DNA of 64,000 nucleotides from an uncultured Candidatus Binatia bacterium (GCA_958295985.1 OY282432.1:3753001-3817000); one strand, 5' to 3'; shown: positions 27,192-36,187, counted from the stretch's first letter. A program made the numbers and translations. Notes: generated by a model from the sequence alone, not told the origin.

Positions 27192-28148
27192 TTATTGATG
27201 GCGGTCAGAGCGGAACCGATACTCCAGGAACCGCTTTACCACTGGATGCCAGGCGGGGTGATACCTCCGCGAAGGATGGTGGATGGCCAGAACGACGCTC
27301 TGCCCTTTAGAATGGCGGTAGTAGCCAAGAATATGCTTCAGCGGCCTGCTGCGCAGCAGCCTGCTGCGTTGCGGAAAATCTACGGGGTCGAACCAGCCGA
27401 TCAGTTCTTCCGACGGCGGCTCCCAGACGTCCTCGGGCTCCGGCATGTAATTCCATTGCGTCTTTCCACACACCAGTATGTGCGTTGGACACAACCGTTT
27501 CAAAGTTGTGAGAAAGGGAGCGGCTGCCTCTTCCAACATCTCTCTGTTCGGGCGTACACTGGGAGTGGGGCCAACGGGGCGCTGGACATAGTTGTAGAAT
27601 GCAATGGAGTTGTGGAACCCGGTCCTCTGTTCAGAGGTGTACGGACACGGCGTGTCTGGTCCCAGAACCGTGAGCATGATGTTTGTGAAAAATTTAAGTT
27701 TGTGTCCACCTTCTTGACAGAATTTACGGACTACGCCGATGGTGGTAGGGGCCTCCCCATAGTGGGATTCTCCGACGATCAAGAGTTTGGCAGGCAGACC
27801 CAAGTCGTTTGTCCCGCCATAGTCTTTTCCTTTCCAGGGAGGAAAGTTCGGTTCAGACTTAGCCTTTAGCCATTTCTTCAAGGACCTCTCGCTCTCGCCG
27901 GATCGACGGCCTGCCCGTAGACCTTCAACGCTTATGTCTTCGTCGATTTCTTCCCAGTGAATTCCGTGACCTCTGCCGATGATTCTCCAGTTGGCCCGCT
28001 CTCGCTTCGTCGCATGAGCAAGCCTTGGGTACCAGTCCACAGGAACGGAGACCATCTCGCCATCGCTCAACTCGACGCTCAACTTATTCCCGGACACCTT
28101 TACGCCAATGACGTTCGGCACTTTTGTCTCAATTACCGAAAAACTCAT
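27192..28148 (-). CDS. DUF2442 domain fused to an uracil-DNA-glycosylase-like domain
   Basis: A 318-residue protein. Residues 1-90 match DUF2442 (LSVELSDGEMVSVPVDWYPRL, then NWRIIGRGHGIHWEEIDEDIS). The remainder has an alpha/beta pattern with LLIVGESHYGE, THILVCGKTQWNYM and a late IHHPSR, which recalls the active-site and HPS motifs of the UDG superfamily; this second assignment is tentative. It overlaps the DUF4160 gene by 20 bp. The base composition is lower in GC than the neighbours, suggesting acquisition. DUF2442-DUF4160 pairs behave like toxin-antitoxin modules in many genomes, but no function is proven. Confidence 0.7.
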   Translation of the reverse strand: MSFSVIETKVPNVIGVKVSGNKLSVELSDGEMVSVPVDWYPRLAHATKRERANWRIIGRGHGIHWEEIDEDISVEGLRAGRRSGESERSLKKWLKAKSEPNFPPWKGKDYGGTNDLGLPAKLLIVGESHYGEAPTTIGVVRKFCQEGGHKLKFFTNIMLTVLGPDTPCPYTSEQRTGFHNSIAFYNYVQRPVGPTPSVRPNREMLEEAAAPFLTTLKRLCPTHILVCGKTQWNYMPEPEDVWEPPSEELIGWFDPVDFPQRSRLLRSRPLKHILGYYRHSKGQSVVLAIHHPSRRYHPAWHPVVKRFLEYRFRSDRHQ

Positions 28149-28377
28149 TCCAGGCCTCTACGATTTCCGTTCGATGTTCTTCGACAATCCGTATAATACA
28201 CCCAATCTCGACCGGACGAAACTTGGTGCTTCCCTGTAGCCGGACGGGGACAGGCTCAAGCCAGAATTTCGCAAAATGGCGGTCTCGCTCTACATGCACA
28301 TGGCGGCGTTCCTTACCCTCGTTTGCAAAGAAGAAAAACCGGTACGGCCCCTCCCTCAGTACTGTAGGCATCTGCAA
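28129..28377 (-). CDS. DUF4160 domain protein
   Basis: An 82-residue protein with the DUF4160 signature: MPTVLREGPYRFFFFANEG, HVHVERDRHFAKFWL and a C-terminal EIVEAWNEFF. The start could be the ATG at 28377 or the one six bases later. It is the first gene of a two-gene unit with the DUF2442 protein, the usual pairing. Possibly a regulatory or toxin-antitoxin partner; function unknown. Confidence 0.8.
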   Translation of the reverse strand: MQMPTVLREGPYRFFFFANEGKERRHVHVERDRHFAKFWLEPVPVRLQGSTKFRPVEIGCIIRIVEEHRTEIVEAWNEFFGN

Positions 28378-28759
28378 TCACCTGATCGACCCACGCTGGC
28401 CACCCTTCCGTTCATCCGATCCGTCCCGTGTCCTTGCTGTCACGTTCCATCGTCTCAACGGAGAGACTAATCTAGCCTACCGTTTCCGCCAAGATCACTC
28501 AAGCCGCTTCACGAATCCTACCGAGTCCTGCGACAATGGCGCTCGAAGACTTTGACCTCTGCTTCAACCAGCCCGACGCGCCGCAGCGCGGCCGATTTGA
28601 CACGGCCGGACGCCATCGGCTATTTTCAGTCTTCGCACCGGAGCCATCCGTTTCTTTCCGACAAGCGCCTGGAGCCCCGATATCCGGGCTTGTGCCGCAC
28701 GGGGTTACGGGAACTCACCGCGACTTCATCGAGAAATCGTTTCGAACAGGAGGCTGGTA
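28378..28759. other. Intergenic region without a recognised gene
   Basis: 382 bp between the divergent DUF4160 and ubiD genes. Short open frames here show no family resemblance. A ribosome-binding site (AGGAGG at 28748-28753) lies before the UbiD start. Nothing else was seen. Confidence 0.4.
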
Positions 28760-30382
28760 ATGGGTTATGCAGACCTGCATGAGCATCTGAGACAACTCGA
28801 AGAGGCGGGACACCTGCGCCGCATCAATCAAGCCATCAACAAGGACACCGAGTTGCATCCGCTGGTGCGCTGGCAGTACCGGGGCGGCATTCCCGACGAG
28901 GAACGCAAGGCCTGGTACTTCTCCAACGTAACGGACTCCCGCGGGCGCCGCTTCGACTTCCCGGTGGTGGTGGGCGCCCTGGCAGGCAGCAAGGCCATCT
29001 ACTTCCTCGGCATGGGCTGCAACAGCGCCGAGGAAATGGACAAGAAATGGAAGCTCGCCCTTTCCAATCCCATCACGCCGGTGGTGGTGGACAACCCGGT
29101 ATGCCAGGAACAGGTGATGACCGGTGAAGCCCTGGAACTGGAGGGGCTGGACAAGTTTCCGGTCCCCATCTCTACCCCCGGCTTCGACAACGGCCCCTAC
29201 ACCACCTGTTCCCACTGGATCACCAAGGACCCGGAGACCGGCATCGGCAACATCGGCAACTACCGCGGCCAGATCAAGTCCCGCACCCGGGTCGGCGTGT
29301 TCCCGTCCGGACTGGGCCAGGACATCTACCTCCACTGGAAGAACGCCCAGAAGCGCGGCGAGCCGCTCCAGGCCGCGCTGGTCATCGGCGCCCCGCCGGT
29401 GGTCTCCTACGTCTCGGTCCAGAAGGTCGACTACGGGGTGGACGAGATGGCCATCGCCGGCGGTTTCGTGGGCGAGCCCATCCGCATGGCCCAGTGCAAG
29501 ACCGTGGACCTGCAGGTGCCGGCGGAATCCGAGATTGTCATCGAGGGACACCTCAACACCGAGTTCGTGGAGCCCGAGGGGCCCTTCGGCGAGTCCCACG
29601 GGTACATGCATCCGCGGCAGTTGAACCCGTTCATGGACGTAACCGCCATCACCCACCGCAAAAACGCCATCTACGTCTCATGGCTCAGCCAGCTCACCCC
29701 GAGCGAATCGTCGGTCATCCGCAAGATCGGCTACGACCGGCTCATGCTGGTGCACCTGAGAGACCACTGCCGCATCACCAGCGTCATCCGGGTGGAGATG
29801 CACGAGCCCCTGACCAACACCTACAAGCTCGTCATCGTGCAGATGAAGCGCCCCAAGGAAGCCGAGGTGTGGCGCGCGCTCCACGCCGCGTCGTCTTTCC
29901 ACCCCGGCGTCGGGAAGATCGTCATCGCGGTGGACGAGGACATCGATCCGGCGGACGAGGCCGCGGTGTTCTGGGCCATGTGCTATCGCATGAAGCCGCA
30001 CAAGGACGTGCAGATCATCGGCGGCATGGAGAAGGGTCACGCGCCGCCGTTCCTGTACAAGGACGAGCACCAGGGCACGGACGTCGTATCGTATCATCTC
30101 CCTGCCGACGAGTCGGGCATGCTCTGCAACGCCATCCAGAAGGAGCCCTTCCCACCGGTATCGCTGCCCAAGCGGGAATTCATGGAACACGCCAAGGAGT
30201 TGTGGGAGGAGTTCATGCTGCCGCCCCTGAAACCCAAGATGCCGTGGTACGGCTACTCCCTGGGCCAGTGGGACGACGAACTCGACGAGGAAGCCAATCT
30301 CGCGGTGAAGGGACGCTACTTCGAGACCGGCGAGAAGCTCAAGTCCCGCCGGGTGAAGGCCAGCGAGGTGGAAGACGACTAG
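28760..30382 (+). CDS. UbiD family prenylated-FMN-dependent decarboxylase
   Basis: A 540-residue UbiD-type decarboxylase acting on aromatic or alpha,beta-unsaturated carboxylic acids. It shows NIGNYRGQIKSRTRVGV (cofactor and metal region), VVIGAPPVVSY, EPEGPFGESHGYM with the conserved Glu, and the C-terminal dimer region. AGGAGG site 6 bp before ATG. No UbiX-like prenyltransferase gene is in the window, so the cofactor must be supplied from elsewhere. It converges on the oxidoreductase gene; their stops share one CTAG. Confidence 0.9.
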   Translation: MGYADLHEHLRQLEEAGHLRRINQAINKDTELHPLVRWQYRGGIPDEERKAWYFSNVTDSRGRRFDFPVVVGALAGSKAIYFLGMGCNSAEEMDKKWKLALSNPITPVVVDNPVCQEQVMTGEALELEGLDKFPVPISTPGFDNGPYTTCSHWITKDPETGIGNIGNYRGQIKSRTRVGVFPSGLGQDIYLHWKNAQKRGEPLQAALVIGAPPVVSYVSVQKVDYGVDEMAIAGGFVGEPIRMAQCKTVDLQVPAESEIVIEGHLNTEFVEPEGPFGESHGYMHPRQLNPFMDVTAITHRKNAIYVSWLSQLTPSESSVIRKIGYDRLMLVHLRDHCRITSVIRVEMHEPLTNTYKLVIVQMKRPKEAEVWRALHAASSFHPGVGKIVIAVDEDIDPADEAAVFWAMCYRMKPHKDVQIIGGMEKGHAPPFLYKDEHQGTDVVSYHLPADESGMLCNAIQKEPFPPVSLPKREFMEHAKELWEEFMLPPLKPKMPWYGYSLGQWDDELDEEANLAVKGRYFETGEKLKSRRVKASEVEDD

Positions 30383-31209
30383 AGGGCGTCGAGGACTTCG
30401 TTGACCTCGGGACCGGGGTCCGCCCGGTCCTTGAACGGCGCCAGCCGGCGGTAAAGGTCGGCCGCGGCCTCGTGAAAGCCCGTGGGGAGTCCCGCGGCGC
30501 CGAAGCTGGCGGCGATTTCCTCCATCTCGCCCACGTAACGCCACCCCTTGGGCGCGGCCACCGAGGCCGCGCGCTCGCTCTTGGGGCCGAGACTGGGCTG
30601 GGACCGCGCCCATTCCCCCATCAGCGCCTCGTCCACGCCTTCCCTGGCCGCCAGGGCCCGGATGGCAAGAATCAGCGCGTCGCTGCCTTTGGTCCAGGCG
30701 GCGTAGGTCATCTTGAGAGCCGAAGCCGCTCCCGGCTCACCCTCGATCACCCTGGCATCGAGCATGCTCCCGGAGAACAACTCCGCTACCCCGCCGGCGC
30801 CAGCGCCGGAGAGATAGAGGCGCGTCCTTCCCGGCTTGGTCACGGGAGGTCCGATGATGCCGCCGTCGACGAAGGTCGCCCCGGCCTTGCCGACCACCTC
30901 CCCCACCCTTTCAGCGGTCGCCCGGGATACCGCGTTGGCATCCACGTACAACCCGGCGAATCCCATGCCGGCCACGCCGTGCGCCACTTCCTCCGCGGCG
31001 TGCGGCGGACAGACCGAAAGGACCGCGTCACTCTCACGGACGGCGTCGGCCAGGGTCTCCGCTTCCACCAGGCCGGCCTTCAGGGCCCTCTGCCGGCTCT
31101 CTCCGCTTCGTCCGCTCGAAACCCACAGCACTCGCGCACCGTTCACCGCGGCGCCGACGGTGGCGCCCATATTGCCGGGGTTCAACAGTGTGACGGTCTT
31201 GATCTTCAT
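30379..31209 (-). CDS. NAD(P)-dependent oxidoreductase with DUF1932 C-terminal domain
   Basis: A 276-residue protein of the 6-phosphogluconate/3-hydroxyisobutyrate dehydrogenase superfamily. The Rossmann motif is LNPGNMGATVG near residues 8-18, FVDGGIIGPP is the substrate-binding signature, and the C-terminus (KMTYAAWTKGSDALILAIRAL) matches DUF1932. The ATG at 31209 is chosen from GGAGAG upstream; the frame runs 16 codons further without a family match. Probably oxidises a small hydroxy acid; substrate unknown. Confidence 0.82.
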   Translation of the reverse strand: MKIKTVTLLNPGNMGATVGAAVNGARVLWVSSGRSGESRQRALKAGLVEAETLADAVRESDAVLSVCPPHAAEEVAHGVAGMGFAGLYVDANAVSRATAERVGEVVGKAGATFVDGGIIGPPVTKPGRTRLYLSGAGAGGVAELFSGSMLDARVIEGEPGAASALKMTYAAWTKGSDALILAIRALAAREGVDEALMGEWARSQPSLGPKSERAASVAAPKGWRYVGEMEEIAASFGAAGLPTGFHEAAADLYRRLAPFKDRADPGPEVNEVLDAL

Positions 31210-31309
31210 GGACTCTCCGCTCCCCTTGAATGCCTGACACCAGCGAATGCCTAACACCCGCCACAGCCGCTGTCAAAGCTGCCGGTGGTGAGGCCGCCGC
31301 GAACGGGGT

Positions 31310-32041
31310 ATGATGACCGCCATGTCCACGCCAAAAGGGGCCGCCCTCGTTACCGGCGGAGCCAGGCGGATCGGCGCGGCCATGGCCCGCGCGCTGGCGC
31401 AGAGCGGTTACGACATCGCACTCCACTATCTTGCCTCCGCGGAGTCGGCCGAACGTACCGCGGCAGAGATCGAGGAACTGGGCCGGCGGTGCCGGCTGTT
31501 CCGTTGCGACCTCGACGATCACCCGGAGATGACCGACCTGATCCCCAGCGTGCGGAAACACTTCTCCCACCTGAACGTCCTCATCAACAACGCCTCCGTT
31601 TTCGAACGCGGCACCCTCGCGGGAACCGGCCGCGACCTGTTCGAGCGCCATTTCAACGTCAACTTCAAGGCGCCTTTCTTTCTGACCCAGGCGTTTGCCG
31701 AAGGCTGTGCCCAGGGCCAGATCATCAACATCCTCGACACCCGCGTCAGCCGGTCCGACCCGCACCACGCAGCCTACACGCTGTCGAAAAAGGCCCTTCT
31801 CGATCTCACCCGGATGGCGGCCCGCGAACTGGGACCGGCCATCCGGGTCAACGGCGTGTCCCCGGGCATGATCCTGCCGCCGCCGGGCGGTGTGATGGAC
31901 GAGCTCGAACGGCGCAGCGCCGGCCTGCCCTTGAAACGGACAGGCAACACGGCTAACTTGGTCGCCGCGGTGCTGTTCCTGCTGGACAATCCCTTCGTCA
32001 CGGGCGAATGCATCTACGTTGACGGCGGGGAGCACCTGTAG
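31310..32041 (+). CDS. Short-chain dehydrogenase, FolM/pteridine reductase-like
   Basis: A 243-residue SDR with VTGGARRIGAAMA (the TGxxRRIG form typical of pteridine reductase and FolM), NNAS, and the YTLSKKA catalytic Tyr-Lys. It is followed 17 bp later by folB and then folK, so it most likely reduces dihydromonapterin or dihydrofolate in tetrahydropterin metabolism. Three possible ATGs (31310, 31313, 31322) are close together. No dihydropteroate synthase gene is next to it. Confidence 0.82.
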   Translation: MMTAMSTPKGAALVTGGARRIGAAMARALAQSGYDIALHYLASAESAERTAAEIEELGRRCRLFRCDLDDHPEMTDLIPSVRKHFSHLNVLINNASVFERGTLAGTGRDLFERHFNVNFKAPFFLTQAFAEGCAQGQIINILDTRVSRSDPHHAAYTLSKKALLDLTRMAARELGPAIRVNGVSPGMILPPPGGVMDELERRSAGLPLKRTGNTANLVAAVLFLLDNPFVTGECIYVDGGEHL

Positions 32042-32058
32042 CCTCACGCCAGGGCGCC

Positions 32059-32436
32059 ATGATCCAACGAAACCCGGTCAAGATCACCATCGAGAACCTG
32101 CGGCTCCGGACCGTCATCGGCATGAACGACTGGGAGCGGGACACGAAGCAGGACGTGGTCGTCAACGTCGAGCTGGAGTTGGCGCCCGGCACGGTCTTCA
32201 CCCGCGACGCCATAGACGAGACCGTGGACTACAAACGGCTCAACAAACGGATCATCGCTGAAGTGGAGCAGTCGTCGTTCTTTCTGATCGAGAAACTTTG
32301 CGACCACCTGCTGACGATGGTCATGGAAGACGTCCGGGTCCAACGCGCACGGGTCCGGGTGGCCAAGCCCACCGCGCTCCGCTACACTGATTCCGTCTCC
32401 GTGGAATGCTCGGCGGAAAGGACGAGTGGCCGGTAA
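32059..32436 (+). CDS. folB: Dihydroneopterin aldolase
   Basis: A 125-residue FolB. It has ITIENLRLRTVIGMNDWER (the N-terminal beta-strand and substrate pocket), a mid-protein DYKRLNKRI, the conserved FFLIEKLCDHL with the catalytic-region Glu, and RARVRVAKP near the end. It converts 7,8-dihydroneopterin into 6-hydroxymethyl-dihydropterin and glycolaldehyde in folate synthesis. Overlaps folK by 11 bp. Confidence 0.92.
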   Translation: MIQRNPVKITIENLRLRTVIGMNDWERDTKQDVVVNVELELAPGTVFTRDAIDETVDYKRLNKRIIAEVEQSSFFLIEKLCDHLLTMVMEDVRVQRARVRVAKPTALRYTDSVSVECSAERTSGR

Positions 32437-32824
32437 CGGCATGAACCAGGCCGTCATCGGCGTCGGGTCCAACATCGAGCCCGAGCTCAACCTGCCCAGG
32501 GCGCGGGAGCGGATCGCCGAACGGCACGTGATCGTCGCCGAATCGCCGCTGGTGGAGACGAGCCCCGTCGGCTACCTCCGCCAACCGGATTTCACCAACG
32601 GCGCCCTGTTACTGGAGACCCGGGTCGACCGCCGGCGTTTGAAAGCGGACCTCAAGGCCATCGAGGTCCTGCTCGGACGTCCACCCGGAAAGAACCGATA
32701 CGGGCCCCGGACCATCGATCTCGACATCGTCGTGTGGAACGGCGAGGTCATGGATCAGGACCTCTACACCCGGGACTATCTGCGCGAGGCCGTGCTGGCG
32801 GTCTTGCCGGACTTGAAGCTGTGA
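32426..32824 (+). CDS. folK: 2-amino-4-hydroxy-6-hydroxymethyldihydropteridine pyrophosphokinase
   Basis: A 132-residue HPPK, shorter than the approximately 160 residues of E. coli. It has VIGVGSNIEPE at the N-terminus, ETSPVGYLRQPDFTNGALLLET and the signature KNRYGPRTIDLDIV, whose Asp pair binds magnesium. It transfers pyrophosphate from ATP to hydroxymethyl-dihydropterin. The start is GTG at 32426 or ATG at 32441. It completes a folM-like, folB, folK cluster. Confidence 0.9.
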   Translation: MAGNGMNQAVIGVGSNIEPELNLPRARERIAERHVIVAESPLVETSPVGYLRQPDFTNGALLLETRVDRRRLKADLKAIEVLLGRPPGKNRYGPRTIDLDIVVWNGEVMDQDLYTRDYLREAVLAVLPDLKL

Positions 32825-32855
32825 TGGGTCCCGAATTCATCCGCGGGGGGGAACC

Positions 32856-33899
32856 ATGAGCCTTCAACTGCTTGAACAGAAACCGCTCGAGAACCTGAGC
32901 CTGGACGAGCTCCATACCCTGTTCGGCTACCGGGTCAGACCGGAGGCCATCGAGCACGTCATGGGCGCCGCCGAGAGCGAGTCCACGCGGAAGCGGAACC
33001 GCACCGCGCTGGACCGGCTGCTCTTCCGTCAGCGGATCTTCCACGACGTCACCAACCCGGATACCTCCATCGAGCTGTTCGGCCACCGGCTGCCGTCTCC
33101 CGCACTGATCGGCCCGGTGGGGAGCTTCCGGCTGCTGCGGAAGAACGGCGAGCACGAGGTGGCGGAAGGCGGCAGCCTGTTCGGGACCATGGTCTTCATC
33201 AGCGGCGCCACCCAGTCCACGGTGGACCAGTGGGCGGAAGGGATTTCCTCGCCCCTGGTATACATGGCGTACCTCAGCAAGGGACGCGACAAGGTGCTGA
33301 GCGCGGTACGCCGCGCGGACGAGATCGGTTACGCCGCGGTGGGTCTCACCATGGACACGCTGCAACCCACGAAGCTGAGAGACCGGGTCCCCTTGTCCTC
33401 GGACGGCAAGCCCCGCACCGTGCACCTTTCGTCCCCGGATGACGTGACCTGGCTCAAGCGTGAAGTGTCCGTTCCCGTGGTGGTGAAGGGAATCATGAAT
33501 CCCGACGACGCGCGCATCGCCATCGATGCCGGGGCGGACTGTGTGGTGGTGTCCAATCACGGCGGCCGCATCCTCGACTTCAATCGCGCCGCCATCGAGG
33601 TGCTGCCGGAGATCGTGGATGCCGCCGACAAGCGGGTTCCGGTGCTGCTCGACAGCGGCGCACGCAGGGGCGGCGACATCGCCAAGGCGCTGGCTCTGGG
33701 CGCCAGGGCGGTTCTGCTCGGACGGCCCATCTGCTGGGGTCTCGGCGCCGCCGGGCCCGAAGGCGTGGCCCGGGTGCTGTCCATCTTCACGGACGAGTTG
33801 AAACGGGTGATGATCATGACCGGCACTCCCGCCATAGAGGACATCACGCCGGCGCTTCTCAGCCTGGACCCGAACAACGTCTGGTTCAGGGGGATGTAG
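32856..33899 (+). CDS. FMN-dependent alpha-hydroxy-acid oxidase/dehydrogenase family protein
   Basis: A 347-residue TIM-barrel flavoprotein of the lactate/glycolate oxidase family. VVVKGIMNPDDARIAIDAGAD contains the Lys of the FMN site, SNHGGR the catalytic His and Arg, and DSGARRGGDIAKALALGARAVLLGR the phosphate-binding loop. The N-terminal region is unusual (TRKRNRTALDRLLFRQR), so substrate choice is open. RidA follows 36 bp later, which fits handling of reactive enamine or keto-acid products. Confidence 0.87.
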   Translation: MSLQLLEQKPLENLSLDELHTLFGYRVRPEAIEHVMGAAESESTRKRNRTALDRLLFRQRIFHDVTNPDTSIELFGHRLPSPALIGPVGSFRLLRKNGEHEVAEGGSLFGTMVFISGATQSTVDQWAEGISSPLVYMAYLSKGRDKVLSAVRRADEIGYAAVGLTMDTLQPTKLRDRVPLSSDGKPRTVHLSSPDDVTWLKREVSVPVVVKGIMNPDDARIAIDAGADCVVVSNHGGRILDFNRAAIEVLPEIVDAADKRVPVLLDSGARRGGDIAKALALGARAVLLGRPICWGLGAAGPEGVARVLSIFTDELKRVMIMTGTPAIEDITPALLSLDPNNVWFRGM

Positions 33900-33935
33900 G
33901 GCCGCATCGGGAGACGGAACACCAGGGAGGTCCAC

Positions 33936-34400
33936 ATGAGTGCGGAAGACCGTTTGAAAGAGTTGAACCTGAGCCTGCCGCCGCTGCCCCGGCCCATGGC
34001 CAACTACGTCAGCGCCGTGAGAACGGGCTCGTTGCTGTACCTGGCCGGACACGGCCCGCTGGGCGACGACGGGAAACCCATCTCCCGCGGCAAGCTGGGC
34101 CGCGACCTGACCGTGGAAGAAGGCTACCGGGCGGCTCGCCAGACGGCGCTGAACGCCCTGGTCACCCTGAGGGCGGAGCTCGGAAGCCTCGACCGCGTTC
34201 GCCGCATCGTCAAGGTGCTGGGCATGGTCAACGCCGACCCGGATTTCCAGAAAACCCCGCAGGTCATCAACGGCTTTTCGGACCTGATGGTGGAAGTGTT
34301 CGGCGAGAGCATCGGCAAGCACGCCCGCTCCGCGGTGGGCATGGCCACGCTGCCCAACGCGATTCCGGTGGAGATCGAGTCCATCTTCGAGGTTGAATGA
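33936..34400 (+). CDS. RidA/YjgF family protein
   Basis: A 154-residue RidA-family protein with YVSAVRTGSLLYLAGHGP, KVLGMVNADPDF and the C-terminal RSAVGMATLPNAIPVEIESIFEV, including the Arg that binds carboxylates in active members. RidA hydrolyses reactive imine or enamine intermediates. It lies in the same unit as the hydroxy-acid oxidase. Confidence 0.88.
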   Translation: MSAEDRLKELNLSLPPLPRPMANYVSAVRTGSLLYLAGHGPLGDDGKPISRGKLGRDLTVEEGYRAARQTALNALVTLRAELGSLDRVRRIVKVLGMVNADPDFQKTPQVINGFSDLMVEVFGESIGKHARSAVGMATLPNAIPVEIESIFEVE

Positions 34401-34453
34401 CCCCCGAGGCGGAGGCGCGGCGGTCCTCTCCGGCCGGCGTACTCCGGGCGAGG

Positions 34454-34482
34454 TTCGACGGAATGGTCGAAGCCGTTCGACC
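34454..34482 (+). promoter_or_regulatory. Candidate activator sites (TTCGAC/GTCGAA repeats) upstream of htrA
   Basis: TTCGAC at 34454-34459, GTCGAA at 34466-34471 and TTCGAC at 34476-34481; the last two form the palindrome GGTCGAA-GCCG-TTCGACC (34465-34482). They lie about 75-105 bp upstream of a sigma-54-like promoter, the usual place for an enhancer-binding activator. Confidence 0.4.
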
Positions 34483-34554
34483 CTTTGGGCGCGGCGGCAG
34501 GCCGCGGATGCCCCGCAACACACCAAAAAGACTACGTTCTTGCAGCGACGAGCG

Positions 34555-34571
34555 CTGGCACGGAACATGCG
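34555..34571 (+). promoter_or_regulatory. Candidate sigma-54 promoter of htrA
   Basis: CTGGCACGGAACATGCG: GG at 34557-34558 and GC at 34569-34570 with 10 bp between them, matching the -24/-12 pattern with one mismatch in TTGC. The predicted start site is about 30 bp before the htrA ATG, leaving room for the AAGGAGGT site at 34597-34604. Confidence 0.55.
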
Positions 34572-34610
34572 TCTCACAGGGCTCACCCATTTCCACAAGG
34601 AGGTAGCTCA

Positions 34611-36092
34611 ATGCTCCGCAAACCATCTCGTTCGACCACCGTCAAAACGTTGGGCGTCTGCGCCCTGCTGCTCGCCGCGTTCGCCCTTTTTTCCGGCTTC
34701 AACCAACGCCCGCTCGACGCATCCACCAAGACGGCCGTTGCGGGCCCGCAGCCCGTCAACAGCATCGTCAACTTGGTCAAGGCCGTAAGCCCGGCAGTGG
34801 TCAACATCACCACCAAGGGCGAAACCCGGCCGGCAACGTGGTCTCAGCGGTTCGGCCATCCCCTGCCCGATGCCTGGCGCAAATTCTTCGAAGATGCTCC
34901 CTTCTCCATGCCCAACCCCTTCGGAACGCCCGGGACGCCCCCCTCGCCCCGCAGGACCCAGTCCTACGGGTCCGGCGTGATCATCGATCCCAAAGGGCTG
35001 ATCCTGACCAACCACCACGTGGTGGCGGGCCGCAAGAAAGCCGCCATTACCGTGACCCTTTCCGATGAAAACGAGTTCAAGGGAACGATCATCGGCACGG
35101 ACGAAAAGACCGACATCGCCCTGATCCAGATAGACGCCGGCTATCCGCTTCCCACGGTCCCCCTGGGGGATTCCGACAAACTGGAGATTGGCGAAGGGGT
35201 GCTGGCCATCGGCAATCCGTTCGGTCTCGACCGTACGGTTACGTCCGGAATCGTCAGCGCCAAGGGACGCCGCATCGGCGCCGGGCCATACGACAACTTC
35301 ATCCAGACGGACGCCTCCATCAACCCGGGCAATTCCGGCGGCCCGCTCATCGATCATCGGGGTAAGGTGGTGGGCGTGAACACCGCCATCTATAGCCGGG
35401 GTGGCGGCAACGTGGGCATCGGCTTCGCCATTCCCATCAACCTCGTCAAGGAACTGCTGCCGCAGCTTCAGAATGACGGCCGGGTCACGCGCGGCTGGCT
35501 GGGGGTGGCCTTTCAGAAGATGACGCCGCTGCTGGCCGAATCTCTGGGGGTTGGCGCATCGCGAGGGGCGCTGGTCGCCGAAGTCTTGCCCAACACCCCT
35601 GCACAGCAGGGAGGGCTCAAGGCCGGAGATGTCATCGTCGAGTTCAACGAGAACCCGATAGAGGAATCCGGCGACCTCCCGATGATCGTGGCTCGGACTC
35701 CGGTGGGGAAAGAGGTAGGCGTGAAGGTGTTGCGCGACGGGGACGAACGGACGCTGACCGTGAGGATCGGCCAACTCGATGAGGAGGAGGCCGTGGCGGC
35801 AGCGGAACAGGACTCCGACCTGGGGCTTACCGTGCGGGAGCTCACCCCGGACAACGCCAAAAAACTCTCCCTGAAGCGCACGGAAGGGATCGTCGTCACG
35901 GCCGTGAAGCCGGGGAGCCCGGCGGACGAGGCCGGTCTGCGCCAAGGGGACGTGATCCTGGAAGTCAACCGGACCCCGGTTGCAACGCTGGCGGCCTACA
36001 ACCGGGCGCTGCAGCAGGTCGAGAAGGGCCAGAACGCGTTGCTCCTGGTTCAGCGGGGCGAGTTGACGCGGTTTTTCGTCGCGAAGAGTTAG
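34611..36092 (+). CDS. DegP/HtrA-type periplasmic serine protease
   Basis: A 493-residue protease/chaperone. An N-terminal signal-anchor (residues 12-30) is followed by the trypsin-like domain with TNHHVV (H136), TDIAL (D168) and GNSGGP (S242), then two PDZ domains (about 280-370 and 400-490). It degrades misfolded envelope proteins. The ATG has a very good AAGGAGGT site. A sigma-54-like promoter lies upstream and a histidine kinase plus sigma-54 activator downstream, so stress-controlled expression is likely. Confidence 0.93.
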   Translation: MLRKPSRSTTVKTLGVCALLLAAFALFSGFNQRPLDASTKTAVAGPQPVNSIVNLVKAVSPAVVNITTKGETRPATWSQRFGHPLPDAWRKFFEDAPFSMPNPFGTPGTPPSPRRTQSYGSGVIIDPKGLILTNHHVVAGRKKAAITVTLSDENEFKGTIIGTDEKTDIALIQIDAGYPLPTVPLGDSDKLEIGEGVLAIGNPFGLDRTVTSGIVSAKGRRIGAGPYDNFIQTDASINPGNSGGPLIDHRGKVVGVNTAIYSRGGGNVGIGFAIPINLVKELLPQLQNDGRVTRGWLGVAFQKMTPLLAESLGVGASRGALVAEVLPNTPAQQGGLKAGDVIVEFNENPIEESGDLPMIVARTPVGKEVGVKVLRDGDERTLTVRIGQLDEEEAVAAAEQDSDLGLTVRELTPDNAKKLSLKRTEGIVVTAVKPGSPADEAGLRQGDVILEVNRTPVATLAAYNRALQQVEKGQNALLLVQRGELTRFFVAKS

Positions 36093-36155
36093 GGATGCTC
36101 TGATCCGGGGCAATGGGGCGGCGTACCGCTCCATCGCTTCCTCCTTCGGGCGCCG

Positions 36156-36187
36156 ACCGGCCGCCCGGCTGCCGCCGGACGGCCGGT
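36156..36187 (+). terminator. Strong hairpin after htrA
   Basis: 14-bp stem with one mismatch (36156-36169 with 36174-36187) and a 4-nt loop, followed by TTCGATTCTT. It separates htrA from the promoter of the kinase gene. The T-tract is poor, so terminator function is moderately supported. Confidence 0.5.

Noticed and set aside
28536..28760. 74-residue frame before ubiD
   Set aside because: No ribosome-binding site, no family resemblance, and it runs into the ubiD start; composition fits chance.
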